Shown here: piece after piece, positions 32,481 through 44,594 of the stretch
How the letters are laid out: each line of letters begins with the position of its first letter
Numbering within the stretch: the first letter of the stretch is position 1
Assembly (NCBI GenBank): GCA_963383645.1
Contig: OY726560.1
Location: forward strand, 65,465,823 to 65,529,822
Direction: 5' to 3'
Length of the DNA stretch: 64,000 nt
Origin: Muscardinus avellanarius
Taxonomy: Eukaryota > Chordata > Mammalia > Rodentia > Gliridae
The notes under the pieces: generated by a model
What the model saw: only the letters and a program-made list of their open reading frames with translations
The model's database searches: none
Told to the model about the DNA's origin: nothing
Program-made: the position numbers and the translations under genes

Positions 32481-32880
32481 TCACACCAGATAAACTAAAC
32501 AGATAGAAATTTCCACTAGGAATACTCTGAAATTTAAATTGCCACAGAAACTACAGCCCACAAAGACAGAGACCTGTATGCTAAGCCTAAAGAGAGTGAA
32601 TGTCTGCCAAAATGAAAAATGTAAATAGGAACTAAGGTTTTCTAATATAATGGACAAAATATCCAGGTTACAACAAAACATTACCCATATACCAAAGACA
32701 ATTACATTTCAATGAGAAAAGACAATCAACTGATGTAAATACTAAGATGAATCAGATGTTGGAATTATTTGACAAAACTTTTTCAGTAGCTGTCATAAAA
32801 AACTATTTAAGAATCAATTGTAACTTCCATTGAAACAAATTCAAAATAGAAAATCTCATGAAAGAAATGCAAGTTATAAA

Positions 32881-33080
32881 AATCAAATGGAAATCGCCGG
32901 GCGTGGTGGCGCACGCTTGTAATCCCCGCGCTTGGGAGGCAGAGACAGGAGGATCACGCAGGTTCGAAGCCAGCCGCATGCGCTGGCTTAGGAGACCCTG
33001 TTTCCAAATAAAAAAATGTAAAAATAGGTCTGGGAGTGTAGCCCGGAGGTAGAAGGGCTTCCAGGAACCCCAGTACCACC

Positions 33081-33122
<42 letters not shown>

Positions 33123-33134
33123 CAAATGGAAATC
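32881..33134 (+). mobile_element. Youngest-looking B1-dID SINE, 15-bp TSD
   Basis: Exact repeats 'aatcaaatggaaatc' flank it (32881-32895 and 33120-33134). The body keeps 'gccgggcgtggtggcgcac', 'taatccccgcgcttggg' and the hairpin 'agccagccgcatgcgctggct'-like core with CpGs intact. Its tail has become an AAT microsatellite. Confidence 0.96.
33081..33120 (+). repeat. (AAT)n microsatellite
   Basis: About 13 AAT units forming the tail of the preceding SINE. Confidence 0.97.
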
Positions 33135-34169
33135 AAAGAAATAAGAGTCCAGGATAGATTTTTTAAATGCAGAACTTTGGATGTCTCAGAGTTAGAGTTG
33201 AGAGACTGATAAGGAAACTCAGTAAACTTGAAGCAAATAACAATTCATCCAATCTGAACAACAGATAGAAAACAGATTTTAAAGTATTGAAAGAGCCTCA
33301 GGCATCTGAGACAATATTCAAAATCCAATATTCATATTATTTTCCTGGAGTCCCAGAAAGAAAGGAGAAATAAAGGGGGGCGAACATAATACTTGAATAA
33401 ATAATGTCTGGAAGCTTCCAAAATCTTGGAAAATGCACAGACCTACAGATCCGAGGAGCCCAGCAATCGCAAGCAGGATAAACTCAAAGGCACCCACACT
33501 GGGACAAATTATATTTAAACATTAGAAAACTAAAAATATGGAAAGCAGCTACAGAGACATGATAAGCTACCTTGGGGAAAGCAACAACCAACAATTTGAA
33601 CAGTGAATTTCTGCCCTGAAGCCATGGAGGTTAGAAGGAATATATCTCAAGTGCTAAAAGAAAAGAATTATTAATTTCAGTCTAGATTCAATTAGACTAA
33701 CCTTCAGGAAATATAGGGAAATATAATCAGGAAATATAATCTGATCAAAGGAATCTAAGAGATTTTGCCACTAGCAAACCTACCTCAAAGGCTGGCTAAA
33801 GAAATTCATTTAAACAAAAGCAAAGTAGTAAAATAAAGAATCGTGAGGCATGAGAAAACAAAGAATAACAAAAGCCAAAAATATGGGTACACTCAATAGA
33901 CTATGTTCATGAATTTTATGATCCATATAAAATTGAGACAAAAATTATATTACTTTTTTTACTCAGATGATGATATTTAAAAGTGGATCTAAATGGAAGT
34001 GAGGTTTCCACAGTTCTCTCAATATGGTAACATATTTAAACCAGCAGATTGTTATAAGTCATGTATGTGTATTATAATAACCTGAGTGACCAGTAGAAGG
34101 ACCATGAAAAGAGAGATACTAAAAAATACTTTGGGGAAAGAAAGTAAAAACTAAATTCTTAAAAAATGT

Positions 34170-34379
34170 TCAAATAAGCCAGGCATAGTAGTACACTCCT
34201 GTAATCCCATTATGTGAGAGACTGAGACAGGAAGATTGCAAGTTCAAGGCCAGCCTCAGCAACTTAGTGAAATCATGTTTCAAACTAAATCAATCAATCA
34301 ATAAATAGGGCTAGGAATGTAGCTCAGAGGCAGAATTCCGAGTTCAGTCCACAGTACCAATATGTATCCAAATAAGCCA
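34170..34379 (+). mobile_element. B1-dID SINE with TSD
   Basis: Repeats 'caaataagcca' flank it. The linker carries a short CAAT run. The ID half reads 'gggctaggaatgtagctc'. Confidence 0.9.
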
Positions 34380-34494
34380 TAGGAAGGCAAGAAAAGCAAA
34401 AGGATAAGAACAAGCTATCAAGAAAACAAGTAATAGTAGACTTAGCACTAACAGGTCGGTAATTACCTTTAGCGGTGTGATAGCTCTCCGTTAC

Positions 34495-34805
34495 CTGTAG
34501 CAAATACCTTACAAGAATCAACTTCTAGAGGGGTGTTTATTTTGGCTTATATATTTGGAGCTCATGATCGGATGGACCTTCACTTTGGGGCCAGCTGCAA
34601 GACAGAAGATCATTGTGATGGGAAGCATAGTAACTCATGGTGCCCAGGAAAAAAAGAGAATGGGAGCAGGGAGCCAGGGTCCCAATACCCTCCTCAAGGA
34701 CAAGACTCATAGGCTTAAAGGTTCTAGTATCTCCCAATAGCACCATGGTCTGGGGACTATGCATTTAACATGAGCTTTCAGGGACATGTTACCTAAACCA
34801 CAGCA
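34495..34805 (-). mobile_element. MaLR-type LTR, diverged
   Basis: In antisense, 'ggtgtttattttggctta', 'tcccaatagcaccatgg', 'tctggggactatgcattt' and 'gggacatgttacctaaacc' follow the order of a rodent MaLR (ERVL-related) LTR and parallel the better copy at 61.8 kb. Confidence 0.65.
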
Positions 34806-34847
34806 AATGCAAATGAACTAAATGCATTAATCAAAAGGTAGAGTGGG

Positions 34848-35050
34848 GCCAGGTGTGGTAGCTCAGCTCTCTAATTCCAGTACTTGGGAGGTGGAGACAG
34901 AGGATAGTAGGTTTAAGGTCAGCCTCAGCAATTTAGCAAGGAGAGGATATCCTCAGTGACTTAGTGAGGCACTATTTCAAAATAAATAATAAAATAGAGC
35001 TGGGAAATAGCTGAGAGGTCGAATTCTCCTGGGTTTATTCCCCAGTACCA
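34848..35050 (+). mobile_element. B1-dID SINE
   Basis: From 'ggggccaggtgtggtagc' to 'attccccagtaccatgc'. It has an internal duplication-like stretch ('gcaaggagaggatatcctc'). It abuts the L1 fragment that follows. Confidence 0.88.
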
Positions 35051-35935
35051 TGCACATGGTATTGGCACAACAACAGGCATACAGACCTATGGAACAGAAT
35101 AGATGATACAGAAACAAACTCACACACCTATAGTCAATTGATCTTTGACCAAGGGCCAAACTCATATGCTGGAGAAAAGACAGCCTTTTCAACCTATTAG
35201 AGGAGGGCATAGGATCAACACTCCAACATAGAGGCACAGGCAGTAACTTTCTCAACTTCCTCCAAAGCACAGGAACTTAAAGCAATAATTAACAAGTGGG
35301 ATGACATCAAACTAAAATGTTTCTTCTCATCAAAGGACACCACCGAGAACCTAAAGAGAAAGCCTACAGAATGGGAGAAGATCTTTACCAGCCACCACCA
35401 CTCTGATAGAGGGCTAATATGCAGAATATACAAAAAGCTCAAAAGACTACACTAGAAAAAAAACCCAATCAAGAAAGGGGTAACTTAGCTGAATAGACAC
35501 TTCACAAAAGAAGAGATACAAATGGCCAATAGATACATGAAAAGATGTTCAACATCATTGGCCATCAGGGAGACGCAGATCAAAACTACACTGATTTTCC
35601 ATCTGACCCCAATCAGAGTGGCAAGCATAAAGAAATCAAATAACAACAAATGCTGGTGAGGATGTGGGGAAAGAGGAACTCTTTTACACTGTTGGAGGGA
35701 GTGCAAACTAGTTCAGCCACTATGGATATCAGTGTGATTTCTTTCTATGGAGATTCTTTAGAAAGCTGGGAATGAATTCACCATATGATCTGGCTATAGC
35801 ACTCCTGTGTACCTTTTTCAAGTGGTTGAAATCAGAAAACTACAGTAACATATGCATATCCATGTTCATAGCAGCGCAATTTGTAATAGCCAAAATATGG
35901 AACCAACCTTTAGAGAAATATCAGAATAAAATTCC
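35050..35935 (+). mobile_element. L1 ORF2 3' fragment
   Basis: Plus-strand ORF2 sequence running from 'cagacctatggaacagaat' through 'atgggagaagatctttacc', 'tgaaaagatgttcaacatc' and 'aggaactcttttacactg' to 'agccaaaatatggaacc'. It corresponds to the same part of ORF2 as 7618-8637 but is more mutated, with stops and small deletions. No 3' UTR follows. Confidence 0.92.
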
Positions 35936-35959
35936 CTAAACACATAGAAATGAAACAAA

Positions 35960-36660
35960 ACCTTTTTGTATCATCCATGAGTAAATGAAAAAAAATTTAA
36001 AGAACTTTAAAATACAGAACTGAATGAAAACAAAACAATAACCAAAATATCCTGACAATATACAAAAGTGTGTGAGATGCATAAATAAAACATGGCTAAA
36101 AGGAAGTTTATAGCATTAAACTTCAATACTAAACTAAAATAAAAAAGGTCTCAAATAGTAATATAAGGTCTTAGCTCAAGAGCTTAGAACAAAATCAACC
36201 CAAAGCAAGCAGAAAGAAGGGAGCAATGAGGCCCAGAGCAGAAATCAATTAAATTGAAAAGAGGAAAGCAAAAGAGACCATTGATAAAATTGTAAATATT
36301 ATTTTTTAGAAAATCAATAAAATTGATAAAGTTCCATTAATATTAAAATATTTAAAAACCACACCAATATCAATAATCAAATACAAAGAGATGTAATAGT
36401 CATTAAAAGGAAATAAAGAAATATTGTGAAGAACTTGACTCATAAATGTGACAACTTAGGTGAAATGGACCAATTCATCCAGAACCACAAACTACCAAAA
36501 TTCAAACAGTATGAAATACACAATTTGAAGAAGATTATAACCATAAAATAAACTGATTTATAATTTAAAATTCTCCCCCAAATCATCTACAGGCCCAGGT
36601 ATTATCATCTCTCCATAAAGGCCAGAAAGTGGAAACTCAAAGAGAAAATTTTACTAAAGA
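35960..36660 (+). mobile_element. Ancient L1 ORF2 fragment
   Basis: Degenerate plus-strand ORF2: 'taaaaggaagtttatagc', 'agatgtaatagtcattaa', 'ggtgaaatggaccaattc' and 'cccaaatcatctacaggcc'-like pieces. It is far older than the L1 just upstream. Confidence 0.65.
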
Positions 36661-37088
36661 TTATATCAGTAGTAACTGGAAGAAATGAGATTTAAAGCTA
36701 CTATTTTCACAATGTCCCTTTTCTTCCCACAAAACCAGGCCAATCATTTCTAAGTTTTGATAAATGGCCCATCAAAACAATTACCATTGGTAATAGGTAA
36801 TTTTATTTCATTACTCTGTAACTAATGGAGTTTTTATGCTTTCTGACTCCTTTTTTAACAAAGGCCACTTTATACTTAAAAAAAAAAAAAGAAGAAAAAT
36901 ATCAAGAGGAAGGGACATGTAACTGGCGATGATTCTATTGGGGTTTTAGGTGCAGAGATTAATTGAGTAGAGACTCTCCAAGCTGAAGCTGAATGGTTAA
37001 TAGACCACCTTACACCATCATCCACTAGCACCCAGAGATTACTTCTGGAGACTTTTTTTTTTTTCTCCAGTTAGAATCACTTCCTAAA
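36661..37088. other. No recognised feature
   Basis: Unique AT-rich DNA with two homopolymer runs (36,879 and 37,053). Confidence 0.5.
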
Positions 37089-37268
37089 GCCGGACATGGA
37101 GGGGCACTCCTATAATCCCAGTACTTGGGAGGATCACAGATTCAAAGATAACCTCTACAAGTAGTGAGACTCCCACCAACCTAGAGGGATCCTATTTCCA
37201 AATAAGAAATTAAACAAATTGGGCAAGGGGTGTAGCTTGAAGGTAGAATGCTTATGCGTTCAATCTCC

Positions 37269-37304
<36 letters not shown>

Positions 37305-37305
37305 C
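37088..37305 (+). mobile_element. B1-dID SINE with (CA)n tail
   Basis: 'aagccggacatggaggggc' to 'caatctccagtaac', with a deletion in the B1 half. The A tail has been replaced by about 15 CA units. Confidence 0.88.
37272..37304 (+). repeat. (CA)n microsatellite
   Basis: Pure CA run at the end of the preceding SINE. Confidence 0.96.
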
Positions 37306-37915
37306 TCTTCAGAGATCAATCGTGATCTCCCAATCTACATACAAAATGAAAGCACAAAACCTCAGGAGCTTGAAGGAGGAGATCCAAAGGAACGAGAGAC
37401 CAGTGGTGGTCGCCTCCCTGGCTTCTACCCTTGTTGGGTTCCAAACTTTCTATTTATATGTTAGTTTACCGTGGAGCACATGATAAATCTATTCAATCTC
37501 TAAAAAATATACAAAAGGAAAACATAAGTCTAGCAATGATTTTCTTTAACCAGTTTCCACTACAACAAACAAAATTTATTCCAAAATATGTATGTATGTA
37601 TGTATGTGTGTATATATATATTCACAACCACATATGTACATATATGCATAAACTTGCACATATATCCTGTTTGTAAGTGTAATCCAGTAAAACATAACTT
37701 TTGTCAAAAGTTATAACAGCCTAAAGGATGATTCAACATCACTTTCTCTTCAAAATACCATTTGGCATTTTCTTGTGTAAAACTACATTCATAAAACAAT
37801 TTTACTTTGAGATCTAGTAGGTAATATAAGAAAACCTGGGTCTTATAGAAAGGTGAGCAATATAAACCTATAATTTTTAAGATAATTGGTTGTGTTTTAT
37901 GTCCTTTCTTTGCCT
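37305..37915. other. No recognised feature; small ATGT/TA repeat
   Basis: Unique sequence apart from a short (ATGT)n(TA)n run at 37588-37622. Confidence 0.5.
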
Positions 37916-37917
37916 AA

Positions 37918-38035
37918 AACAGTGTTTCTCAAACCTGACTGAATTAGAATCACCTGGCATGTTTTAAAATAAATACTTCTATTCATTCCCCTCCACACCT
38001 TTTCCCCTGGTTTCTAAGTGATTCTTACTTAATTG
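37918..38035 (+). mobile_element. MER5-like hAT DNA-transposon remnant
   Basis: It opens 'cagtgtttctcaaacctgac' and contains 'agaatcacctggcatg', typical of the Charlie-derived MER5 group. The 3' end is indistinct. Confidence 0.55.
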
Positions 38036-38221
38036 TCTGTGTTGAAGTCATATAATCAAATTTTTCTGCATGGGGCATTTGTCTATTCTTCCCCTATTCA
38101 ATTATTTAGATAATCTATTTGTCTCAGTGTGGCTTTATGAATGTTTAGTTTGTATTCTGGGTAATAATCTATTTTGTTTTTTTACTAAAAATGTTCCAGC
38201 TTTAGCCATCGAGAGTTCTTT

Positions 38222-38447
38222 TCTTTTCCTTTCTTTTATTTATTTATTTATATGTTTTTTTGCAGGTCTCGGGATTGACCTCCGAACTACACCCTCTGCC
38301 CAATTTTTTATTCTTTATTTTTAAACAGGGTCTCACTGAGTTGCAGAGGGCCTCACTAAGTAGCTGAGGCTGTCCGCGAACCGCGATCCTTTGGTCTTAG
38401 CCTCCCAAATGCTGGGATTACAAGTGTGCGCCACCACTCCCGGCTGA
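38222..38447 (-). mobile_element. B1-dID SINE
   Basis: 'gcaggtctcgggattgacc', 'taaacagggtctcactgag' and 'gtgcgccaccactcccggct' on the plus strand. Similar 'gttcttttaat'-like bases lie on both sides and may be the target duplication. Confidence 0.92.
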
Positions 38448-38911
38448 GGGTTCTTTTAATTGGCTTTTCAACATACCCTATTATTGTTAGTTTTACGTAT
38501 TTTAGTTCTTGGCATTACAGGAGGTAGTTGCTCCAGGTTTATCGTGTATATTTTCTGCCCTAGTCCTAGAAGCAGCCATTTCTCTAAGACATTGTTCCTT
38601 TACCAGAGGATGTTAGAAACCAAGAACTGGGTGGTAGCTATACTTATTTCCCCTAGAGTTCCATCGCCTCAGACCCTCAGTGTATGGACTCGATCATATG
38701 TACTGTTTATATTTTCAATTTGAGCCTTTAACCCACTGACTACAGTATTTTAAATCTCCTGTCTGATAGTTCTCGCATCTAAGACATGTTTAGCTTTGCT
38801 CTGCTGACTCCTTGGTTGCTTTAGACTAATTCTTCTAGCTTCTTCTGACTCCGGATATTTTGTTGAAAGTTTGACATGTTGTACAATAGATATTAAAATA
38901 AATATTGTTAT

Positions 38912-39275
38912 GGGACTGAATATTCCCCTGACCGGTTCATATGATAAAATTGTGACATCCTATGTGATAGTATTGGGAAATGGAGATTTGGGGAGACAAT
39001 TCTTTTAGACAAGATCAGGAAGGTGGAGTCCTAATAATAGATTAGTGACCTTATGAGAAGAGACCAGAGTTTGCTTTCTCTTTCTCTTTCTCTCTTCCGT
39101 CCACCCCCTTCTCTTTTATGTAAAGGAAAAGGAAGAACATGACTGTCTCCAAGGCCAAAGGAGGGCCTCACCAAGAACTCAGCAATGCGGGCACCCTGAT
39201 CTTAGACTTTCAGTCTCCAGAACTGTGAGAAATCACAGTGGCATTTTGCTATAGTAACCTGATCTAAGACAAATA
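38912..39275 (+). mobile_element. MLT1-type MaLR LTR
   Basis: The order is that of an MLT1 solo LTR: 'gggactgaatattcccctg', 'gtgatagtattgggaaatgg', 'cttatgagaagagaccaga', a CTTT-rich tract, 'accctgatcttagactttc' and 'ctccagaactgtgagaaat'. Only the LTR is present, as is usual after recombination. Confidence 0.85.
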
Positions 39276-39457
39276 TATATCATGCTTGGAGATAAGGACG
39301 CCTTTTCCTTCTGCTAGGACTGTAGCGTAGGAGTCTGTGTTAGTCTAGTCAGGAGCAGGGCTAGGTTTGCTGTTCGCTCTCTGCTTGTGTCTCCCTGATT
39401 AGCCTAGATTTTTTCCTAGTACAACACAGCATATGTCTCTTGCAGCTCTCCCAGCTA

Positions 39458-39686
39458 TACTCCACTCTTACTTTTTTTTTTTTTTTTTGGTGGTACTGGG
39501 GTTCCTGGAAGCCCTTCTACCTCCAGGCTACACTCCCAGACCTATTTTTACATTTTTATTTGGAAACAGGATCTCCTAAGCCAGCGCGCGCGGCTGGCTT
39601 CGAACCTGCGCAATCCTCCTGTCTCTGCCTCCCAAGCGCGGGGATTACAAGCGTGCGCCAACACACCCAGCAGTCCACTCTTACTT
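39458..39686 (-). mobile_element. Young GC-rich B1-dID SINE with TSD
   Basis: Flanked by 'tccactcttactttt' on both sides. It shares the diagnostic 'ccagcgcgcgcggctgg' core and 'gttcctggaagcccttctac' with the copy at 2544-2771, and shows few CpG losses. Confidence 0.95.
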
Positions 39687-40024
39687 TTATTTGATGCTTA
39701 TTAGGGTGATGGGGTAAGGACGCAGGGGAAGGAGGTATCCTCTGATGTTTTCATTAAGCCTCAGATTTAAGCAGGCATTGTGAATCTAATTCTGCTCCTT
39801 ATCCAGAGGTAACACTGGGTCTGGCATATGTTCCCAGTCCTCCCCCAGAGGTCTCCTTCTCCCTGCATGTGAGTGTTTTGTTGCTTTGTGATGGTAGAAA
39901 AGATGAGTCTGTCAGTGTTTCTCAGTGGTTTCTGTTCCCCTGCTCTAGTGTGCTGGGGCTAGTTTCCTTACGCCTTTCCCTGATCTTCCCTGTGAACACC
40001 TTAATTGTTTGATCCTATAGAAAT

Positions 40025-40096
40025 GCACACATGCACACACACGCACACACACGCACACACACGCACACACACACACTCACACACACTCACACACGG
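40025..40096 (+). repeat. (CA)n microsatellite, interrupted
   Basis: A CA-rich run with regular CG and CTCA interruptions. The histidine/threonine frames across it are artefacts. Confidence 0.95.
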
Positions 40097-40354
40097 AAAG
40101 AGTCCCCAAGGACTTTCAATTCACTCAGCCTTCAGCAATTCATTAGGAATTTCCAGATGTGTCTTCCTACTAGGTTATATGGAATCTGGCAACATCTTTG
40201 CAGGCCTTGTCCCTCCCAGATTTCAGATTGTTTACCCTGCAAATGTAGTTCTCTTGTGGACTCAAGAAAAGTCATTAATTTCTAATTTGTCATCCTTTCT
40301 TCTTATTGTTAGAGTGGGAATGACAATCTTTTTAGTTCTCTTCATCTCCAAGCT

Positions 40355-40645
40355 TGTCTTAGATCCTTTTGTGCTGCTATAACAAAATACCTGCGACTGA
40401 GTAATTTATAAAAATCAACTCTAGAATTGAGGAAGCTCAAGTTCAGGGGCCTACACCTGGAAAAGACCTTCTTTCTGCATCATCCCATGGCCAACTCACT
40501 TCTCTAACAAACCCGCTCCTCCCACAGTCATTACAGGAACCCATGCTCCCATGACCTAAGCACTTCTTAACATTTCCTACCTCTCAATACTGTGGCTAAG
40601 CTTCCAGCTTTGGAGGACACATTCAAACCAACCAGAATGATTCTG
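40355..40645 (-). mobile_element. MaLR LTR (THE1/MST/MLT1 group)
   Basis: In antisense: 'gtgctgctataacaaaatac', 'gactgagtaatttataaa', 'ccatgctcccatgacctaag' and 'tctcaatactgtggctaag', in the order expected for this LTR group. Partial. Confidence 0.85.
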
Positions 40646-42214
40646 AAATCAGAAGTTTTATTCTAAAAGAGGCAGTGTGACCCATTGTACATAGTATTCT
40701 CATAAAACAGTGAACAAGTACAGGTCAAAGTTCTCCAAAGTGAAAGAAAAACTAGTTCTCATTTCCTGCCGTGTAATTAACTAGTGAGGAGTGTGACTTC
40801 AAGCCAAGAAAATGGACTTAATAAGACTTAGTGAACCCACCGTCCCAGAAGTAACAAACAATACAACTGTAGGAAAGTGATCTGAACTGTAGAGAGATTA
40901 TGAGATTAGTTTAGGTGTGAGCTTATATTTTATTATTTAGTCAAATTTATTATGTGGCCAAAAAATAGAATAGATATTTCACATCTGTCAAATATAAAGA
41001 TTTGACCAGTTCAGCAACATTTAATGAGAACCTACAATGGTCGAAGCCTTTTTTATCCATCCCTGCCTCTGAAAAATAAAAGGACACAACCTGTGCCTTT
41101 AGTGAATTTGTATTCTGAGACAAATAAATGTTTAATGTGATCCAATCATTTAATGAGTCTTTCAAACCTCTTTTTATTTCATTTTTAGAAGAAACTGAGT
41201 AATATACATACATGAATGCAAAGTTTGTTCAGTTAAAATATTTCACATCAGGATCTTAAAGTAGAAGAAAATAACAACTGGTTTTCTATCAAAATATCAC
41301 CCTGTCTACAATTTTCATAAATGAATAAAAAATTTTTACAACTAAAAGAATATCTTACTCTTTGAATGATCCATTTGTATCTCAGATATGGAACTTGCAT
41401 GATGTAAGGAGTTAAAACTTGTCACTGCCAGGAAGATTGCATTAATGATACGTGGAAGCATAAACAATATTTTAATGTATTATTTAGGTAGCTCCTTAAA
41501 TGATTTACTCTTTCCTCCAGTAGGTCATTTATTATTAAAGTAATCCTAAAGCTGAACAGTTAGATGCAAAAACATGTGTTCAAAGTTGAGACAGAAATGG
41601 CAAATGGCCACATTCTTAAGATCATGTAATTGAGTGAAGTAGGAAATTCAATACCTCAGCAGATGACAAGTTCAAGGATGACGCCTGTTTTAGCAAAAGC
41701 TAAGTTGGAACACATGAAACCATCTGATTTTGAGTTTTCATGTGAATCATTTTGGAGTGCAAGGATTAATGAATGTATGAGAATGTGCCCTTGGATTAGA
41801 ATGCATTCCTACAGAATGAGAATAAGAAATATGAGAAATATTATAAGAAAACAAATACAGCATTGTTAATTTCTTATTATGTGACTGAAAGGCTTGAAGC
41901 AAGAGGCTCGTGTGACTTCAGTGATGGGTGACTTTCCCACAATGCACCTGCACGCAAAAGACAACTGTAAACAGTATATGATTCTATTCAGAGTCAGAAA
42001 ATGTTCAGAAGTTACCATCAAACTTGGCTCTGTTCTTTTTAAATGTTACTAGGTTTGTTTTGTGGAACTAATAAGATTAAAACTTAAATCTTTTCATACT
42101 TTAGGTTAAACAGTAGAACTTTCTAAAACCAAAGATATATAAATTAAATTACAAACTGCATGACTTAAAATATGTGCCATTTAAAAAGCCTGAAGTTAAA
42201 CTAAATGTGTAATT
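40646..42214. other. No recognised feature
   Basis: Unique, very AT-rich DNA. No long frame and no nameable repeat. Confidence 0.5.
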
Positions 42215-42215
42215 T

Positions 42216-42332
42216 AAAGTTTAGTTTGGGGCTGAGATGTAGCTCAGTGGCAAAGCACTTGCCTGGCAAGTGCACCGCCCTGGGTTCGATCCCCAGTACA
42301 AAAAGACAAAAAAAAAAAAAAAAGTTTAGTTT
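42216..42332 (+). mobile_element. ID element with intact pol III boxes and TSD
   Basis: The body is at 42228-42300: 'tagctcagtggc' (A box) and 'gggttcgatcccc' (B box), with a full tRNA-like spacer. An A-rich tail and the direct repeat 'aaagtttagttt' (42216-42227, 42321-42332) follow. It is the best preserved of the ID elements here and the only one with both promoter boxes near consensus. Confidence 0.96.
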
Positions 42333-44400
42333 GTATATGGAAAAACTCTTCAGATTATGTAAAATATTTCACCAACTATAACAATAGATGATGAATTAGG
42401 TGGATGAAATTTCCAACTATGCTCTGTTTATAACAATAGCAAGTCAAAGGTCTATGGGGATTGCAAACTTTTCTAAGGTTCAGAGTCAATCTGACCAAAG
42501 GTACCAGCTGTTCTATTAGATAATGTCTTGGATAAAGTCACTACTGAATGAAAATTTTCACACTTTATAATAATAATGCATCACTACTGAAATGAAAAAA
42601 TAAAAGGATGATGACAAATATCTGAGCGAGTTCGGAAATGAATTCTTTTCCATGACCAAATTTATCTTTCAAGCCAGGAAAGAAAATATTAATATCCTGC
42701 CAAGTCCAGACTTTTGCAGCAATTTGGAAATTAAAAATACACAACTACTACAATAAGAATATGTATTCCAAGTGCAAAAGAAATTTATCTCTGGTCTGAT
42801 CTCCCACTAGAAGAAAAAATGTTATTTTTTAAAGTAAGAAAAAATTAATTGTAAATAAACAGCCACTTTCCACTTTCAGACCTATTTAACAATAACTTGA
42901 AAAGGTTAGATAAATCAGTGCAATAACTAAGTTTACCCTAGAATTATTTCGTGTTCATTCTTCTAAAAAGTCATTCATCTTACACTTATCAATTGTTAGT
43001 AAGAGAGGATAAACATACTTGTCCATGGTAGAAATGCAACTTACTCTAACTGCACCTGTGCGTATAGTAGAACTGAGACTTAAAGAATACTTTTTAATTG
43101 TGCAGCCAAAATGTGCTTGTCAAACAATAAAGGTATGCTGTACAAATGGCTATTTCCAGGTTTTCTTTTTGTATTGCAGATTTCTTAGATGGCACAGATG
43201 TCACAAAATCACACGACAGTTTATTATGTTTCCTTCATTCACGTCATAATGATTGTGGGGAATTGGGTAGCAGTGTTGAAGGTTTGCTACTAGTAAATCA
43301 TGTTCTTTATTCCATCTGTGGCTTTATGATGATGTGAATTATGCTGGGATCCTGTTCTAGGCAATTTGAAATCAAACATGAGAATATTAATTTCTTGCAA
43401 CCAAGACATCTCATACCACAAATGTGATACGCATGGCTGCTCAACAGTAATAGCCAAGCAACATTTTTTAAGTTGAGAAAGTGTTCTTTTTCAAGGCAGA
43501 TGTTTTCCAGATTTGCTATTGCCACTCATTAAGAAAGCAAGAAGTCGAATTGTATATATCATCTCATCCATAAAACACCACGAATTTTCTCAGCTAACGT
43601 TTTCCTTTGCTTGTTTTAATTTTTTCAGTCTAATTGTTTTTCCATTAGTATATAAGTACTTAGTATGCTTGTGTGATAAAAATGTACTCATACATAGAAA
43701 ATAAGTGGAAGGTGGAAATGTTGATAAGTTGAAAAAGGAGTACTTTAGTTAATAGGACTTAAGATATATTGAATAATTATGTTGTTTTAATATTTTAAAA
43801 ATTTATAAATAATATTTATTATGTACATACTATGAGACTTATTTAACACATACATTTGAGTTTGGGGAACAATATGTACATTTTGAAGGGATTCAGGGCA
43901 GAAATTCAGGGCAGAAACAAAAATTATCCAATGGAAATTTCTGTGTAAGAGGATAAGAGGAAGTCTTCCCATATACATAAATCACTGGAGTAAACACAGG
44001 TAATACAGCATGATAGTGATGACTGTGAAGTACTTGATAAGATATAACAAAATCTGAATATTTCCCCCTAGAAATTTAGTTTAACACCTGAATTATTGAA
44101 AAAATAACATAGGCTATATATCACTTAGCGAATAAGTATAATTTTCAACTTAAAATATTTTTGCTTAAAGCTATATCCCTATCTAAATTAATCCTCAAAT
44201 TGGAAGTGAGATGGGCAGACATATATTACCTCATTTAAAAATCTGTGGCTCTAATAGGCATTATCATCAACTTTTTAAATAATAATTTGTCTTTGTATTT
44301 TCTAAATAATTGCGTTAATTCTTCTTTTAAAGAACTTGAGTGGGCTTTCTATAGCAATCATTTAAATGCGTCTTACTTTGGATTTATTGAATCGATGGGG
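42333..44400. other. No recognised feature
   Basis: Unique AT-rich DNA. Several frames of 60-80 codons exist on both strands; none shows a motif, and their number is what such composition gives by chance. Confidence 0.5.
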
Positions 44401-44594
44401 TCATCAGTGGTGGGAGGGTTTCTGCTTTCCCACAGCAGTGAAGCCCGGTATCTGTGCAGGCCTCCCAGCTGGCCAGCTGCTCAGGGCAGAACTTGCAAGC
44501 CCACATTCCAGGCTACCTCAGGATTGCAACACTAGATGGCTTAAAGAAGTAAAAACACAAATATCTTAGCAAAAAAAAAAAAAAAAAAAAAAAA
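44396..44594 (+). other. GC-richer block ending in poly(A)
   Basis: A 170-bp GC-richer patch ('ggccagctgctcagggcag') in AT-rich DNA ends in a 24-base A run at 44571-44594. The shape is that of a retroposed RNA, but there is no polyadenylation signal and I found no target duplication, so it is only a candidate. Confidence 0.35.

Larger units (their letters stand above)
32480..34475 (+). mobile_element. Ancient L1, 5' and ORF1-type region
   Basis: The motif series is that of an old mammalian L1 (or half-L1) before ORF2: 'aatgagaaaagacaatcaac', 'gatgttggaattatttgac', 'atccaatctgaacaacag', 'tcctggagtcccagaaaga', and 'ctgccctgaagccatggag'. It continues past the SINE at 34170-34370 with 'ggaaggcaagaaaagc'. 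No frame is intact. Two SINEs of different age have inserted (32896-33119 and 34170-34370). Confidence 0.75.
38700..40000 (-). mobile_element. Possible ancient LINE, interrupted by LTR and SINE
   Basis: Segments 38,700-38,905, 39,280-39,470 and 39,680-40,000 look like parts of one old mammalian repeat in antisense ('ttttgttgaaagtttgac', 'ctctgctagtgtgctgggg'-type wording). A MaLR LTR and a young SINE lie between them. The assignment is from memory of the pattern and is weak. Confidence 0.3.

Noticed and set aside
33081..33120. Possible CRISPR-like short direct repeats (also at 51,428 and 63,822)
   Set aside because: These are simple microsatellites with no spacers, in mammalian DNA.
40005..40382. 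125-codon frame with histidine/threonine repeats
   Set aside because: It begins in a CA microsatellite and runs into an antisense MaLR LTR.
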